Origin: Lonsdalea populi
GTDB taxonomy: Bacteria; Pseudomonadota; Gammaproteobacteria; Enterobacterales; Enterobacteriaceae
Direction: 5' to 3'
Assembly: GCF_015999465.1 (NCBI RefSeq)
Contig: NZ_CP065534.1
Coordinates: 2,480,001-2,544,000, forward strand
Length of the DNA: 64,000 nt
Below, piece after piece: positions 21,126 through 31,589 of the stretch; position 1 is the first letter of the stretch, and the number at the start of each line of letters is the position of its first letter. The translations under genes and the position numbers were made by a program. Under the pieces are notes generated by a model. The model was not told the DNA's origin. It saw nothing but the letters and a program-made list of their open reading frames with translations, and searched no databases.

Positions 21126-22925
21126 TTAGCGGTCCACATCTGACATGACGAAATCAATACTGCCGAGGTAAACGATCAGGTCGGATACCAGGCATCCACG
21201 GATGACCGACGGGATCTGCTGCAGATGAGCAAAGCTCGGCGTGCGAATACGCGTGCGGTAGCTCATGGTGCCGCCATCGCTGGTCAGGTAGTAACTGTTA
21301 ACCCCTTTGGTGCCTTCGATCATCTGGAACGATTCGTTGGCCGGCATGACCGGGCCCCAGGACACTTGCAGAAAGTGGTTGATCATCGTTTCAATGTGCT
21401 GCAACGTGCGCTCTTTCGGCGGCGGCGTCGTCAGCGGATGGTCGGCCTTGAACGGCCCTTCCGGCATATTGTTCAGGCACTGTTCGAGGATGCGCAGACT
21501 CTGGCGCAGCTCTTCCACTTTCAACATCACGCGGGTATAGCTGTCGCTAATGCCATCGCCGACCGGTACGTCGAAATCGAAATTTTCATAGCCGGAGTAA
21601 GGACGCCATTTACGGACGTCGAACGGAATGCCGGTCGCGCGCAAGCCTGCGCCCGTGACGCCCCACTCCAGCGCCTCTTTGGCGTTGTAGGCGGCGACGC
21701 CCTGAGAACGTCCTTTCAAAATGGTGTTTTGCAACGCCGCTTTGACGTAGGTGTCCAGACGAGCCGGCATCCAGTCCAGGAATTCACGCAGCAGTCGCTC
21801 CCAGCCCCGCGGCAGATCGTGCGCCACGCCGCCGATACGAAACCAGGCGGGATGCATACGGAAGCCGGTGATCGCTTCCACCAGATCGTAGATTTTCTGG
21901 CGATCGGTAAACGCAAAGAAGACCGGCGTCATGGCACCGACGTCCTGAATAAAGGTACTGATGTAAAGCAGATGACTGTTAATGCGGAACAGTTCGGACA
22001 ACATCACGCGGATGGTCTCGACGCGCTCCGGCACTTTGATGCCCGCTAGCTTCTCAACCGCCAGCACGTAGGGCATTTCGTTAACGCAGCCGCCAAGATA
22101 CTCAATACGGTCGGTGTACGGAATGTAGCTGTGCCAGGACTGGCGCTCGCCCATTTTCTCCGCACCTCGGTGGTGATAGCCGACGTCGGGAATACAGTCG
22201 ATGATCTCTTCGCCGTCCAGTTGCAAGATCAGACGGAACGCACCGTGTGACGAGGGGTGGTTTGGCCCCATGTTCAGGAACATGAAGTCTTCGTTTTGCG
22301 TGCCACGCTTCATGCCCCACTCTTCAGGCTTGAAGGTGAGCGACTCCATTTCCAGATCTTCGCGCTGTTTGGTCAGCACGAACGGATCGAATTCCGTCGC
22401 ACGCGCCGGGAAATCCTTACGAAGCGGGTGTCCTTCCCAGGTCTGCGGCATCATGATGCGCGTCAGATGCGGATGGCCGTTGAATGTAATACCGAACATG
22501 TCCCACACTTCGCGCTCGTACCAGTTGGCGTTCGGGAACAGCGGCGTCATCGTCGGCAGGAACAGATCGTTCTCCGCCAGCGCCACTTTCAGCATAATGT
22601 CGCCGTTGCGTTCAAGAGAGGTCAGCAGGTAGAAGACGGAGAAGTCTGCGGCGGGTAGCCCCTCGCGGTGCGAACGCAGGCGTTCATCCATGCCATGCAG
22701 ATCCATCAGCATGACATATGGCTTCGGTTGCTTTTTCAGGAAATCGACGACGTCGAGTAATTGCTCACGTTTGACCCAAACTACCGGCATCCCCGTCCGC
22801 GTAGCCTGGACGGTAAACGCGTCCTGACCGAAACGGCTCCACAGCTCGCCAACGACCGGATCGTCCAGATGATCGCGGGTTTGCCATGCGGGCAGAACGG
22901 CGTCGTGTGTCGTTATATCTGTCAT
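21126..22925 (-). CDS. nuoC: NADH-quinone oxidoreductase fused subunit C/D
   Basis: A 599-residue fusion of the 30-kDa (NuoC, about residues 1-190) and 49-kDa (NuoD, about 210-599) subunits, the normal arrangement in enterobacteria. I use the ATG at 22925, with GGTGA upstream, rather than the GTG at 22937. Conserved pieces are [16 protein letters not shown] in the C part and [14 protein letters not shown] (written here as [10 protein letters not shown]), DRIEYLGG and [12 protein letters not shown] in the D part, which line the quinone site next to NuoB. A gap of about 100 bp separates it from nuoB. Confidence 0.96.
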   Translation of the reverse strand: MTDITTHDAVLPAWQTRDHLDDPVVGELWSRFGQDAFTVQATRTGMPVVWVKREQLLDVVDFLKKQPKPYVMLMDLHGMDERLRSHREGLPAADFSVFYLLTSLERNGDIMLKVALAENDLFLPTMTPLFPNANWYEREVWDMFGITFNGHPHLTRIMMPQTWEGHPLRKDFPARATEFDPFVLTKQREDLEMESLTFKPEEWGMKRGTQNEDFMFLNMGPNHPSSHGAFRLILQLDGEEIIDCIPDVGYHHRGAEKMGERQSWHSYIPYTDRIEYLGGCVNEMPYVLAVEKLAGIKVPERVETIRVMLSELFRINSHLLYISTFIQDVGAMTPVFFAFTDRQKIYDLVEAITGFRMHPAWFRIGGVAHDLPRGWERLLREFLDWMPARLDTYVKAALQNTILKGRSQGVAAYNAKEALEWGVTGAGLRATGIPFDVRKWRPYSGYENFDFDVPVGDGISDSYTRVMLKVEELRQSLRILEQCLNNMPEGPFKADHPLTTPPPKERTLQHIETMINHFLQVSWGPVMPANESFQMIEGTKGVNSYYLTSDGGTMSYRTRIRTPSFAHLQQIPSVIRGCLVSDLIVYLGSIDFVMSDVDR

Positions 22926-23025
22926 AAGTAATGTCACCGCATTATATGTGTTATTTCCGTGACTGATGATGGCGGCGCGCTGTTATGTTGATATTGCGCA
23001 GCCATCACGGCCTATCATTCACAGG

Positions 23026-23700
23026 TCAAATTTCATCCGGAGAACGTAGGTGGGTTACCGCAATACGCTCTTCGCGTTTACGTTCTCGTTCGGATTGCAT
23101 GTTGGCGCGGTACACGCCCTGATCGCCGACGACCCATGACAGCGGACGTCGCTCTTTACCAATAGACTCTTTCAGCAACAGCAGCGCCTGCATGTACGCT
23201 TCCGGACGCGGAGGGCAACCTGGGATATACACGTCTACCGGCAGGAATTTATCGACGCCCTGAACGACGGAATAGATATCGTACATACCGCCGGAATTGG
23301 CGCACGCGCCCATGGAGATGACCCATTTCGGTTCCAGCATCTGGTCATACAGGCGCTGAATGACAGGAGCCATTTTCAGGAAAGGGGTGCCGGCGATGAC
23401 CATAAAGTCGGCCTGGCGGGGAGAGGCACGCAACACTTCAGAACCAAAGCGCGCCACATCATGTACGGCGGTGAAGGAGGTCACCATCTCCACGTAGCAG
23501 CAGGAAAGACCAAAGTTGAAGGGCCACAGGGAGTTACCGCGTCCCCAGTTGACCATGTTTTGCAGCGTCTGCTCCAGATTGCCCATAAACACGCTTTTGT
23601 TCACGTGTTGTTCGAGCGGGTCGCTGACGATCTCTTGCTTCTGTAGCGGATAACGGTCGTTCTCACCGTCGGGGTCTATGCGGGTGAGCGTATAGTCCAT
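23026..23700 (-). CDS. nuoB: NADH-quinone oxidoreductase subunit B
   Basis: A 224-residue subunit (E. coli 220) that holds cluster N2, the last electron carrier before quinone. The ligands are the adjacent pair in [10 protein letters not shown] and the cysteines of MGACANSGG and PGCPPRPEA. The N-terminus ([15 protein letters not shown]) and the charged C-terminal tail are as in enterobacterial NuoB. It starts 14 bases after nuoA. Confidence 0.97.
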   Translation of the reverse strand: MDYTLTRIDPDGENDRYPLQKQEIVSDPLEQHVNKSVFMGNLEQTLQNMVNWGRGNSLWPFNFGLSCCYVEMVTSFTAVHDVARFGSEVLRASPRQADFMVIAGTPFLKMAPVIQRLYDQMLEPKWVISMGACANSGGMYDIYSVVQGVDKFLPVDVYIPGCPPRPEAYMQALLLLKESIGKERRPLSWVVGDQGVYRANMQSERERKREERIAVTHLRSPDEI

Positions 23701-23714
23701 TTATTGCCTCGCTA

Positions 23715-24173
23715 TTACTGCTTTGGATGAGTATTGGTGGTGGAGTGGTTTACGACGATGTCGGACTTCACGACTTGCCGCTTGGAGCGCTTCGGCGTCC
23801 AGTCCAGCGCGCCGATACGCACCAGATAGACCAGCCCGGCCAACAGCACCAATATAAAAATGGTGGCTTCGATAAAACCGACCCAGCCGCTTTCCCGGAT
23901 AGAAACGGACCAGGCATATAGGTACAGCGCTTCCACGTCGAAAATGACGAAAAACATCGCAACAAGATAGAATTTTGCAGACAACCTCAGTCGGGCAGAC
24001 CCAACGGAATCGATACCTGATTCGTAGGGCGTATTCTTAGCCCGGCCTTTGGATCGCCCTCCCAGCAGAAAGCCGCCCAACAGCATGAAACCGCAGAGAC
24101 CCACGGCAACGATCAGAAATAAAGCAAATGCCCAGTGATGGGCGAGGACTTCAGTAGTTGTTGACATACTCAT
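23715..24173 (-). CDS. nuoA: NADH-quinone oxidoreductase subunit A
   Basis: A 152-residue, three-helix membrane subunit and first gene of the nuo operon. It starts [16 protein letters not shown], matching E. coli NuoA. The conserved loop [20 protein letters not shown] and [16 protein letters not shown] (with the acidic pair in helix 2) are present. Upstream is a 630-bp AT-rich region that must carry the operon promoters. Confidence 0.97.
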   Translation of the reverse strand: MSMSTTTEVLAHHWAFALFLIVAVGLCGFMLLGGFLLGGRSKGRAKNTPYESGIDSVGSARLRLSAKFYLVAMFFVIFDVEALYLYAWSVSIRESGWVGFIEATIFILVLLAGLVYLVRIGALDWTPKRSKRQVVKSDIVVNHSTTNTHPKQ

Positions 24174-24804
24174 TGCTTACTCATCAAAAGTGGCTTGGGC
24201 AGCTGCTCTTTTTACGGCAGTTAATAGCCACATCGATTAAAAGGAAGGATTTATAACCACAAAAACACTACAAATCATAGGGTTAATACGCGGTAATTGT
24301 GGTTATTCATCCTGTTTTTGCAACCTTTTCTTAACCTTTATAAAAATAGCAGCACGCAAATTAACACGCACACATCTTTATTAACCTTTCACAAACATAG
24401 CAGAGACTGAATCGTATTAATGCTAATCCGAGTTGTTCTAGACCAATGCGAAGAAAAAGCCACTATTTCTGTAGTGACTATATCAACTTCAACATGAAAG
24501 CAGGTTAATGAATAAGGTTAAGGCAAGTATTTTTTGATCTCTCACACGTTTTTTCGGTTTTAGTTATTAAAAAAAGTACGTTCGGTAAGCAATTGTTAAT
24601 ACGACAAACCGTGTGGATATCTGAGGAAGAAGTATCAGAGAAGTGCGGACGATAGAAAAATAGGAAGGCCCATTACTGCCAGAGAGGCGGACTTAGGCGC
24701 CAGAGACGAAAAAAACGACAGAATAGCGGTGAGCGCACACTCTGTCGTCAGTATCCGGACGATTTTTATGACATTTCACACTGACGCTTAACGCTGTAAC
24801 AAAG
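24174..24804 (-). promoter_or_regulatory. nuo operon promoter region, AT-rich
   Basis: No gene is seen in these 631 bp between nuoA and the end of lrhA. The part nearest nuoA contains several GTTAA repeats on the minus strand (two of them at about 24360-24390, about 20 bp apart), which resemble the direct repeats bound by ArcA, the known repressor of nuo in E. coli. I could not identify a clear FNR or Fis site or a single start point. The far end carries the lrhA terminator. Site assignments are inference. Confidence 0.5.
24709..24748 (-). terminator. Rho-independent terminator of lrhA
   Basis: Minus strand: ACGACAGA (24748-24741) pairs with TCTGTCGT (24722-24715) around an 18-base loop, followed by a T-run to 24709. 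It lies about 57 bp past the lrhA stop. Confidence 0.75.
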
Positions 24805-25755
24805 TCAGAGAATATCTTTCAACGACTCGTCCATGGCGGAAATACGGATATCCCCTTCAGGGACACTATTCGCAGAAAGCAGATTGGACCGCGTGCCTGA
24901 TTCGATGGCGCTAAAGATTGCCGTACTCAACTCATTGTTTTGCTGTGGATTCTTGCACAGGTAGTAACGAGTGTCGGGTAACTTCGGCAAACCTTCTTCT
25001 TCCCCGAGCACCCGCAGCTCCGGCGTCATCATTTCAACGGAACGCACGGTGATACCCAATCCAGCTTTGACCGCCGCCCGAACCGCCGACAGCGTGGACG
25101 CCACGTAAGAAATCTTCCAGGGGATACCGGCTGCGGTCAGCCTTTCCAACGCCAATGTGCGGAAAGGACTCGGCTCGTCTAATACCACTAACGGCACAGG
25201 ACTGCCGTGTTGGAACTGGTATTCCGCCGAGCAATACCACAGCGTCGGTGACGAGCGCAGCAAGACATTTGGAAACTCGGTACTGTTTTCCGTCGTAATG
25301 ACCAAATCGATTTTGCCCTTATGCAACATTTCCATCATTTCAGGACTGCGTTTGATACTCACTTCAATCGACAGTTTGGGGAAAACCGACGTTACACGCT
25401 GCAATATAAAGGGCAAAATAGTATCTGCGGTATCGTCAGAAGCGCCGATCGTCAGGGTTCCCTGAATATCGCTGAACATTAAAGAGGCACAGGCCTCATC
25501 ATTGAACTGGAGTATTTTTCTGGCATAACCAAGAAACTGGATCCCATGCTCGGTGAGCAGCTTATTTCTCCCATGACGGGCGAATAGCTCTTTACCGATG
25601 AGTTGTTCCAGCCGCTGCATCTGCTGACTCACGGCAGATTGCGTTCTGCATACTGCTACGGCCGCAGCCGCAAAAGTATTCAAATCGGCAACAGCGACAA
25701 ACGTTCTCAGCAGATCCAGATCAAGATTGAGGACTGGGCGATTTGCATTTGTCAT
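24805..25755 (-). CDS. lrhA: LysR-family regulator LrhA (HexA/PecT)
   Basis: A 316-residue LysR-type regulator. The ATG at 25755 ([19 protein letters not shown]) is preferred over a GTG at 25767; GAAGAA precedes it. The winged helix-turn-helix lies in the first 80 residues ([35 protein letters not shown]), almost identical to E. coli LrhA. The remainder is the effector domain, less conserved. LrhA represses flhDC and type 1 fimbriae in E. coli; its orthologues HexA (Pectobacterium) and PecT (Dickeya) repress plant-cell-wall-degrading exoenzymes and motility. Position beside nuo and alaA is the conserved one. Long flanking regions suggest complex control of its own expression. Confidence 0.95.
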   Translation of the reverse strand: MTNANRPVLNLDLDLLRTFVAVADLNTFAAAAVAVCRTQSAVSQQMQRLEQLIGKELFARHGRNKLLTEHGIQFLGYARKILQFNDEACASLMFSDIQGTLTIGASDDTADTILPFILQRVTSVFPKLSIEVSIKRSPEMMEMLHKGKIDLVITTENSTEFPNVLLRSSPTLWYCSAEYQFQHGSPVPLVVLDEPSPFRTLALERLTAAGIPWKISYVASTLSAVRAAVKAGLGITVRSVEMMTPELRVLGEEEGLPKLPDTRYYLCKNPQQNNELSTAIFSAIESGTRSNLLSANSVPEGDIRISAMDESLKDIL

Positions 25756-26123
25756 ATGGTTCTTCACTTGTCTATTTTAATTATTAACAAACATACCTGG
25801 TGTTGGATACGTATCCCGACAACGTCGGTATACAGTGAAAGACAGTATCGTAGATGAACGGCTACGGCAAAAAACACTCAATATTTTGTTACCACATCGT
25901 TCTTTTTCACCCTATCCCTTACCTATTCATTTTATTGATCCGAGCCGCCAATAAAAAGAACGGCTATTTATTTTAGATAAAAAAATAAACGTGTTGCACG
26001 CACTGGCATGCAGAAGAGTATAGGTTGCCAGATAAAAAACTTAGGTATACAAAATCACTGTATTTACAGCGAGCCCTTCAGTAAAACACATAATTTAACA
26101 CTGTAATTTCAATATTTTACGAT

Positions 26124-26249
26124 TTATCCGATTTTGGCGTGACCGACTACTTCACCGACAAACAATAGGCGATGGGCTACTCGTAAAATATTCTGATGTA
26201 AGATACCAGAATTAAGTTTTCTGTCATCTATAAACTTAATATTTGCCAT
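26124..26249 (-). CDS. Possible 41-residue small protein, unknown
   Basis: The minus strand reads AGGATAGATT then ATG at 26249, giving a well-placed ribosome site, and a 41-codon frame ending TAA at 26124. The product begins MANIKFIDDRKLNSGILHQN and ends in a hydrophobic and basic stretch (LRVAHRLLFVGEVVGHAKIG). I recognise no family. It lies in the AT-rich lrhA upstream region on the lrhA strand, so it could be a leader peptide, a gene remnant or chance. Confidence 0.22.
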   Translation of the reverse strand: MANIKFIDDRKLNSGILHQNILRVAHRLLFVGEVVGHAKIG

Positions 26250-26953
26250 AATCTATCCTGAGTGATTGATCTGACAAAAAGCCATTTTATAACAATCTGA
26301 AAATCTTATATTACCTATTAATATTACTAGATTGATCATCGTAGAAAAATTTTTGTAAAGGCCTCAAAAAGAAAAGATGAGTCTCGATTAATTGCATATT
26401 CGAATTCAAAATAGACGACTGTTTATTGGCTGAGCAATCCCTTGCGAGTAGATGTTCTGAAATAGTCACGGCTATTACAAACGGTGTGATTTTCATATCA
26501 GAAAAAGGGAGCCCTATTAATGACAACAATAAAACCCTTTACTTTAATCGTTTACATGTAAAGGCTACATCAAAATAAGATTGGTTTTTTACCCGCTATT
26601 CCGGCTATTGCAAAAATAGGGTAATTGAAAAAGCCGATAGCGTCTTTTTTTGTCACACCATTGCCAGTTTGAACGGGCAATAATAGTGATGCATTTACGT
26701 TCAAATGAGAAATTCATTTTGAAATTGCGTACCATTTCCTATCACGAACCACGTTATGCCATCGCACAATTCACCATATCCCACAATATTTCCAATCTCA
26801 ACAAACAAAAAAGTGAATTTATATAGTCTAAAAATCCAAAAAATGAAAAAATAACAGTTTTTTTTACTATGAAATCGGCGTCGAACTCCGTCATTGAGGT
26901 GGCTTGTTCATCGAGGATCATTCTTCAAAATCGACGTCAGGAAGAGTACATTA

Positions 26954-26989
26954 AGCCGCTTAAGCGGCTACTATTCAGGAACCTTCCTG
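26954..26989 (+). repeat. Two adjacent inverted repeats just before alaA
   Basis: A 16-bp perfect palindrome AGCCGCTTAAGCGGCT (26954-26969) is followed six bases later by CAGGAACCTTCCTG (26976-26989). The second ends 15 bp before the alaA ATG, close to its ribosome site. They may form leader hairpins that affect translation, or be protein sites. Confidence 0.6.
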
Positions 26990-27004
26990 TACAAGGTTTG
27001 TTAA

Positions 27005-28219
27005 ATGTCCCCGATCGAAAAATCCAAGAAATTGGAAAATGTTTGTTATGACATCCGTGGTCCGGTGTTAAAAGAAGCCAAACGGCTGGAAGAAGAAGGT
27101 AACAAGGTTCTTAAACTTAACATCGGCAACCCAGCCCCTTTCGGCTTTGAAGCTCCCGATGAAATTCTGGTTGACGTGATTAGGAACCTGCCGACCGCGC
27201 AAGGCTACTGCGACTCGAAAGGGCTATATTCCGCACGTAAGGCTATCGTCCAGCACTATCAGGCGCGCGGGCTGCGCGATATCACCGTGGAAGACGTCTA
27301 TATCGGTAACGGCGTCTCCGAACTCATCGTTCAGTCCATGCAGGCCTTACTGAATAATGGCGACGAAATGCTAGTGCCTGCGCCGGACTATCCTTTGTGG
27401 ACGGCCGCCGTATCGCTGTCAAACGGTAAAGCCGTGCACTATCGCTGCGACGAAGAGTCCGGCTGGTTTCCCGATCTAGATGATATTCGCCAAAAAATCA
27501 CCCCAAACACTCGCGGTATCGTCATCATCAACCCAAATAATCCCACCGGCGCCGTCTACAGCAAGGAGCTATTGATGGAGATCGTCGAGATCGCCCGTCA
27601 AAACGACCTGATCATTTTCGCCGATGAGATCTACGACAAAATTCTGTATGACGAAGCTCAGCATCACTCCATTGCCGCGCTGGCGCCCGACCTGCTGACG
27701 GTGACGTTCAACGGCCTGTCGAAAACCTATCGCGTGGCAGGATTCCGTCAGGGATGGATGGTATTGAACGGTCCCAAAAAGCATGCGAAAGGTTATATCG
27801 AGGGACTGGAGATGCTCGCCTCGATGCGTCTTTGCGCCAACGTCCCCATGCAGCATGCGATTCAGACGGCGCTCGGCGGTTATCAGAGCATCAGTGAATT
27901 TATTCGCCCCGGCGGCCGTTTGTACGAACAGCGCAATCGAGCCTGGAAACTGATTAACGAGATACCCGGCGTTTCCTGCGTGAAACCGTCCGGTGCTTTA
28001 TATATGTTCCCGCGTATCGACGCGAAGCGCTTCAACCTTCACGATGACCAGAAGCTAGTGCTGGATCTGCTGCTGCAGGAAAAAGTGCTGCTGGTCCAGG
28101 GAAGCGCGTTCAACTGGCCGGAGCCGGACCATGTCCGCATCGTGACGCTGCCGCGTGTCGACGAGCTGGATATGGCCGTACATAAGCTGGGACGATTCCT
28201 CGAACACTACCGCCAGTAA
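27005..28219 (+). CDS. alaA: Alanine aminotransferase AlaA
   Basis: A 404-residue class I/II aminotransferase (E. coli AlaA 405) that makes alanine from pyruvate and glutamate in the cytosol. The PLP lysine is Lys240 in NGLSKTYRVAGFRQGW; other cofactor contacts are seen in NPNNPTG (residues 176-182) and FADEIYD. The start MSPIEKSKKLENVCYDIRGP matches the E. coli family N-terminus, with AAGG upstream. It is divergent from lrhA and ends at a terminator before yfbR. Confidence 0.96.
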   Translation: MSPIEKSKKLENVCYDIRGPVLKEAKRLEEEGNKVLKLNIGNPAPFGFEAPDEILVDVIRNLPTAQGYCDSKGLYSARKAIVQHYQARGLRDITVEDVYIGNGVSELIVQSMQALLNNGDEMLVPAPDYPLWTAAVSLSNGKAVHYRCDEESGWFPDLDDIRQKITPNTRGIVIINPNNPTGAVYSKELLMEIVEIARQNDLIIFADEIYDKILYDEAQHHSIAALAPDLLTVTFNGLSKTYRVAGFRQGWMVLNGPKKHAKGYIEGLEMLASMRLCANVPMQHAIQTALGGYQSISEFIRPGGRLYEQRNRAWKLINEIPGVSCVKPSGALYMFPRIDAKRFNLHDDQKLVLDLLLQEKVLLVQGSAFNWPEPDHVRIVTLPRVDELDMAVHKLGRFLEHYRQ

Positions 28220-28242
28220 TTGTTGTGGTCGGTACATCAAAT

Positions 28243-28273
28243 GGGCGACGCCTTATGGCGCCGCCCGTTTTTT
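28243..28273 (+). terminator. Rho-independent terminator of alaA
   Basis: Stem GGGCG(A)CGCC / GGCG(C)CGCCC with loop TTAT, followed by GTTTTTT, 24 bp past the alaA stop. Confidence 0.85.
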
Positions 28274-28367
28274 CATCCGATTCCCTCCCCGCAGAGCTGG
28301 GGCTGAGTTGCTAATTCCTCATCGAGCGACCACAATGGTTTTTCCCTCCGCATATTGAGAGAGTGCT

Positions 28368-28967
28368 ATGGTTCAAAGTCATTTCTTCGCCCATCTATCC
28401 CGTCTGAAACTGATTAACCGCTGGCCGCTGATGCGCAACGTCCGCACGGAAAACGTCTCGGAACACAGTTTACAGGTCGCATTTGTGGCCCATGCGCTCG
28501 CCGTGATCGGAAACCGCAAATTCGGCGGTGACCTCAATGCCGAGCGTATCGCGCTGCTCGCGATGTACCACGATGCCAGCGAAGTGCTGACCGGCGATAT
28601 GCCGACGCCCATCAAGTATTACAACGCCCAGATGGCCCACGAGTACAAAAAGATCGAGAAAATTGCCCAGCAAAAGCTCATCGATATGCTGCCGAGCGAA
28701 CTGCAGGAAGACTATCGCATGCTGCTGGATGAGGCCTATACCAGCGAGGAAGAGCATGCCGTGGTCAAACAGGCAGACGCGCTGTGCGCCTACCTGAAAT
28801 GTCTGGAAGAATTATCTGCGGGCAATAACGAATTCGTATTGGCTAAAGCGCGTCTGGAAAAAACGCTGCAGCAGCGGCACAGCCCGGAAATGGACTATTT
28901 TATGACCGTCTTCATTCCCAGCTTCAGCCTCTCTTTGGATGAAATCAGCCAGGACTCCCCGCTATAG
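28368..28967 (+). CDS. yfbR: 5'-deoxynucleotidase YfbR
   Basis: A 199-residue HD-domain phosphohydrolase, the E. coli length, that removes the 5' phosphate from deoxyribonucleoside monophosphates. The metal ligands are in place: His33 (SEHSL), His68-Asp69 (YHDASE) and Asp137 (KQADAL), along with the catalytic Glu72 and Asp77. The stop codon region overlaps the 3' end of convergent yfbS by six bases. Confidence 0.95.
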   Translation: MVQSHFFAHLSRLKLINRWPLMRNVRTENVSEHSLQVAFVAHALAVIGNRKFGGDLNAERIALLAMYHDASEVLTGDMPTPIKYYNAQMAHEYKKIEKIAQQKLIDMLPSELQEDYRMLLDEAYTSEEEHAVVKQADALCAYLKCLEELSAGNNEFVLAKARLEKTLQQRHSPEMDYFMTVFIPSFSLSLDEISQDSPL

Positions 28968-30803
28968 CGGGGAAAACGGATAGAGCCACGGGATCATCAC
29001 GACGCTCACGCCCATAACCAATATTGTGAAAGGCACCCCAATTTTAAGGAAGTCACTGAACCGATACCCACCCGGTGCTAATACCAGGGTATTCACCGGC
29101 GAGGAGACGGGCGTCATGAATGCCGCTGAGGCGGCGATCGCGATAATCATGGCAAACGGATAAGGCGATACCTGCATCTGATCGGCCGCGGCGATGGCAA
29201 TGGGCGCCATGAGCACCGCCGTCGCCGTATTCGAAATGAACAGACCGATCGCTGCACAAAGTGCGAAAAGGCAGGCCAGCATCACCTGCGGCCCGGCATC
29301 CCCCGCCACGTCCATCAATCCTTTTACAATTAACGCCACCCCGCCCGTTTTCTCCAGCGCCAGAGCAAAAGGCATCATACCGATGATGAGCATCAGGCTC
29401 GGCCAGTGCACTGCGCGATAGGCGCTATCCATATCAATGCAGCGAAATTGCCCCATAAGCAGGCAGGCTATCAGCGCTGCGACCGCATTGGGGATTTCGT
29501 CGGTCAGCATCATGGCGATCATCAACACGAGGCAGAACAGCGCATGAGGCGCCTGACTTTTCGCGGGCGCTACCTCGTCGACTTCGGCGGGCAAATTCAG
29601 CACGATAAAGTTCTGTTTTTGCTGATACAACTGGCTAATATTACGCCAGTCCCCGATCACCAGCAGGATATCGCCCAACTGAAGCGGCTCATTTGACAGC
29701 GCGCCGTCCAGCGCTTCTCCGTTACGACGAATCCCCACGACCGTGAGGCCATACCGGCGACGAAACATAGCATCCTGAAGGGTTTTACCCACCAGGGCCG
29801 AGTCTGGGATCAATGAAACTTCTGCCATGCCGACATCTCGCGCCTGCTCAGAGAAATATTCGCCGCGCAGCACCAGGGGCTCCAGCAGATGCGAAGAGCA
29901 AAACTCGCGCAGGTCGACGTCGGAGGCCGACATATCGATCAACAACACATCGTTCAGGCGAAGTTCGGTATTCACAGCGACGCTAATCATCACCCGTCTG
30001 AACTTGCGCCAGCGCTCGATCCCCACGACGTTGGCGCCGAAACGCTGGCGCAGATTAAGATCGTCCAGCCGCTGGCCGACGAACGGCGAACCGTTTCGAA
30101 TCGCGAGCCGCCGAGCTCGTCCTGTCAGCTTGTAGTCGCGGATAAGATCCCGAAACGTCTTTCTCTTCCAGGCTACTTTTTTATCGCCGCTGTCATGTCC
30201 GCCCAGCCAAAAACGCGCGACCAGCATGTAGCCAATCCCTACCAGCAGGACCATCACTCCGATAGGCGTCATACCGAAAAAACCAAACCCCGCGATGCCG
30301 TTGCGCATCAGTTCGCTGTTGACCACCATGTTGGGCGCGGTAGCGACCAACGTCATCATACCGCTGATCAGTCCTGCAAAACTCAGGGGCATCAGCAGCC
30401 GAGCGGGCGAGCTTTTCATGCGCGCCGCAACGTTGAGTACCACCGGAATGAATATCGCCACGACGCCGGTGGAACTCATAAACGCGCCCAGCCCGGCGAC
30501 GGTCAGCATGAGCAGCACCAACATACGAACTTCACTCTCTCCGGCGACATGCATTAACCAGTCCCCCACTTGATAAGCGACGCCGGTCCGCACCAAGCCT
30601 TCGCCAATGACGAACAAGGCGGCGATCAATATCACGTTCGGATCGCTAAACCCCATCAACGCTTCCGGCAACGTCAACGAGCCGCTTAACACAAAAGCGA
30701 TGATGACCAGCAGTGCGACAACGTCCATTCGCAATTTGTTGGTGACGAACAAAACGATGGCGATAAATAACAGCGTCAACACCCATAGCAGCTCACGGGT
30801 CAC
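28962..30803 (-). CDS. yfbS: SLC13/DASS-type transporter with two TrkA-C domains, YfbS
   Basis: A 613-residue inner-membrane protein. I start at the GTG at 30803 ([13 protein letters not shown]): the first possible GTG (30809) is itself part of the AGGAGGTG ribosome site, and the E. coli protein starts at the same point. Two membrane halves flank two soluble TrkA-C (RCK-C) domains at about residues 210-390 ([17 protein letters not shown] and [13 protein letters not shown]). Motifs [11 protein letters not shown] and [12 protein letters not shown] are the helix hairpins that bind sodium and anion in the DASS family. The substrate is unknown. Its 3' end overlaps yfbR by six bases. Confidence 0.92.
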   Translation of the reverse strand: MTRELLWVLTLLFIAIVLFVTNKLRMDVVALLVIIAFVLSGSLTLPEALMGFSDPNVILIAALFVIGEGLVRTGVAYQVGDWLMHVAGESEVRMLVLLMLTVAGLGAFMSSTGVVAIFIPVVLNVAARMKSSPARLLMPLSFAGLISGMMTLVATAPNMVVNSELMRNGIAGFGFFGMTPIGVMVLLVGIGYMLVARFWLGGHDSGDKKVAWKRKTFRDLIRDYKLTGRARRLAIRNGSPFVGQRLDDLNLRQRFGANVVGIERWRKFRRVMISVAVNTELRLNDVLLIDMSASDVDLREFCSSHLLEPLVLRGEYFSEQARDVGMAEVSLIPDSALVGKTLQDAMFRRRYGLTVVGIRRNGEALDGALSNEPLQLGDILLVIGDWRNISQLYQQKQNFIVLNLPAEVDEVAPAKSQAPHALFCLVLMIAMMLTDEIPNAVAALIACLLMGQFRCIDMDSAYRAVHWPSLMLIIGMMPFALALEKTGGVALIVKGLMDVAGDAGPQVMLACLFALCAAIGLFISNTATAVLMAPIAIAAADQMQVSPYPFAMIIAIAASAAFMTPVSSPVNTLVLAPGGYRFSDFLKIGVPFTILVMGVSVVMIPWLYPFSPL

Positions 30804-30854
30804 TAGCACCTCCTGTTAGTGGCAATCCTTAAAAATAGAAAATTCAGCATGACA

Positions 30855-30880
30855 TAAAAAAACCCTGCAAAAGCAAGGTT
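30855..30880 (-). terminator. Probable terminator of yfbT
   Basis: Minus strand: AACCTTGC TTTT GCAGGGTT (one G-T pair) followed by TTTTT, 34 bp past the yfbT stop and before yfbS. Confidence 0.7.
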
Positions 30881-30913
30881 TAATTTTTTATCCCCCACAC
30901 CATTTCGTTATCT

Positions 30914-31570
30914 TCAACGGGACGCGGTGACGACGAAACCCGCGTCATCCGGCGTAACATCCAACTGCTCCAACGAGTGCAGCACCATATCGACTTTATC
31001 CAAATCGGACGTGTCCGCCGGCGCGTTGACGGCGATGACTTTCGCCTTGGCGGCAAGGCCTGACTGTACTCCGGCGGGCGCGTCTTCAACGACGGCGCAA
31101 TCCTGCGGGTTAAGGCCCAATAGTTGTGCGCCGAGCAAATAAGCGTCCGGATGCGGCTTCCCATGAGAGACCCGTTCAGCGGTCACGAACTCCCGCGGCA
31201 TTAATAAGCCAGCGGCTTTGTGGCGGGCATAAGCTATCGGCACGGACCCCGACGTGACGATGGCCCAAGGCACATTGAGCACCTCCAGACGTTGCAGCAG
31301 CGCCTGCGCGCCAGGCATGGCGGTAATGCCCTCCAGATCCGTCGATTCTCTCTCTTCCAATATTTGGTAGGCGTGCTGAATTTCCGCTTCACTCTTATTG
31401 TGAAGGAAGTGACGCAATGACGTGATAGCTTGTTTGCCATGAATGAAATTAAGCACCTGCTGCGGATCGAGCCCCTGAATCTCCGCCCACCAGCGCCAGG
31501 CGTTTTCAACGACGGGAAGAGAGTTGACCAATGTACCGTCCAGATCGAACAGAAAACCTTTAACTTCCAC
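30914..31570 (-). CDS. yfbT: HAD-family sugar phosphatase YfbT
   Basis: A 218-residue haloacid-dehalogenase hydrolase (E. coli YfbT/HxpA 216), which dephosphorylates small sugar phosphates. The likely start is the GTG at 31570 (with AGAGG upstream), giving VEVKGFLFDLDGTLVNS; the longer open frame to 31801 runs into the decayed yfbU and is not real. Motif I has the nucleophile Asp9 and Asp11 (DLDGT), motif II is IVTSGS, motif III GKPHPDAYLLG and motif IV VVEDAPAG. All catalytic residues are intact although the upstream gene yfbU is degraded. Confidence 0.93.
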   Translation of the reverse strand: MEVKGFLFDLDGTLVNSLPVVENAWRWWAEIQGLDPQQVLNFIHGKQAITSLRHFLHNKSEAEIQHAYQILEERESTDLEGITAMPGAQALLQRLEVLNVPWAIVTSGSVPIAYARHKAAGLLMPREFVTAERVSHGKPHPDAYLLGAQLLGLNPQDCAVVEDAPAGVQSGLAAKAKVIAVNAPADTSDLDKVDMVLHSLEQLDVTPDDAGFVVTASR

Positions 31571-31589
31571 CGCTAACCTCTTTGATTTA

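Larger units (their letters stand above)
25756..27004. other. Long AT-rich intergenic region between lrhA and alaA
   Basis: About 1.25 kb, conspicuously richer in A and T than the surrounding genes, separating divergently transcribed lrhA and alaA. It should hold both promoters and long 5' leaders; in E. coli the same interval is also long. I see one possible 41-codon frame (26124-26249), an imperfect bulged stem near 26590-26624 (TACCC..TATT / AATA GGGTA), and two inverted repeats right before alaA. No recognisable sRNA or protein gene stands out. Confidence 0.5.

Noticed and set aside
26311..26529. 72-codon minus-strand frame in the lrhA-alaA gap
   Set aside because: No ribosome site and no similarity recognised; open frames of this size are expected by chance even in AT-rich DNA, so I left it out.
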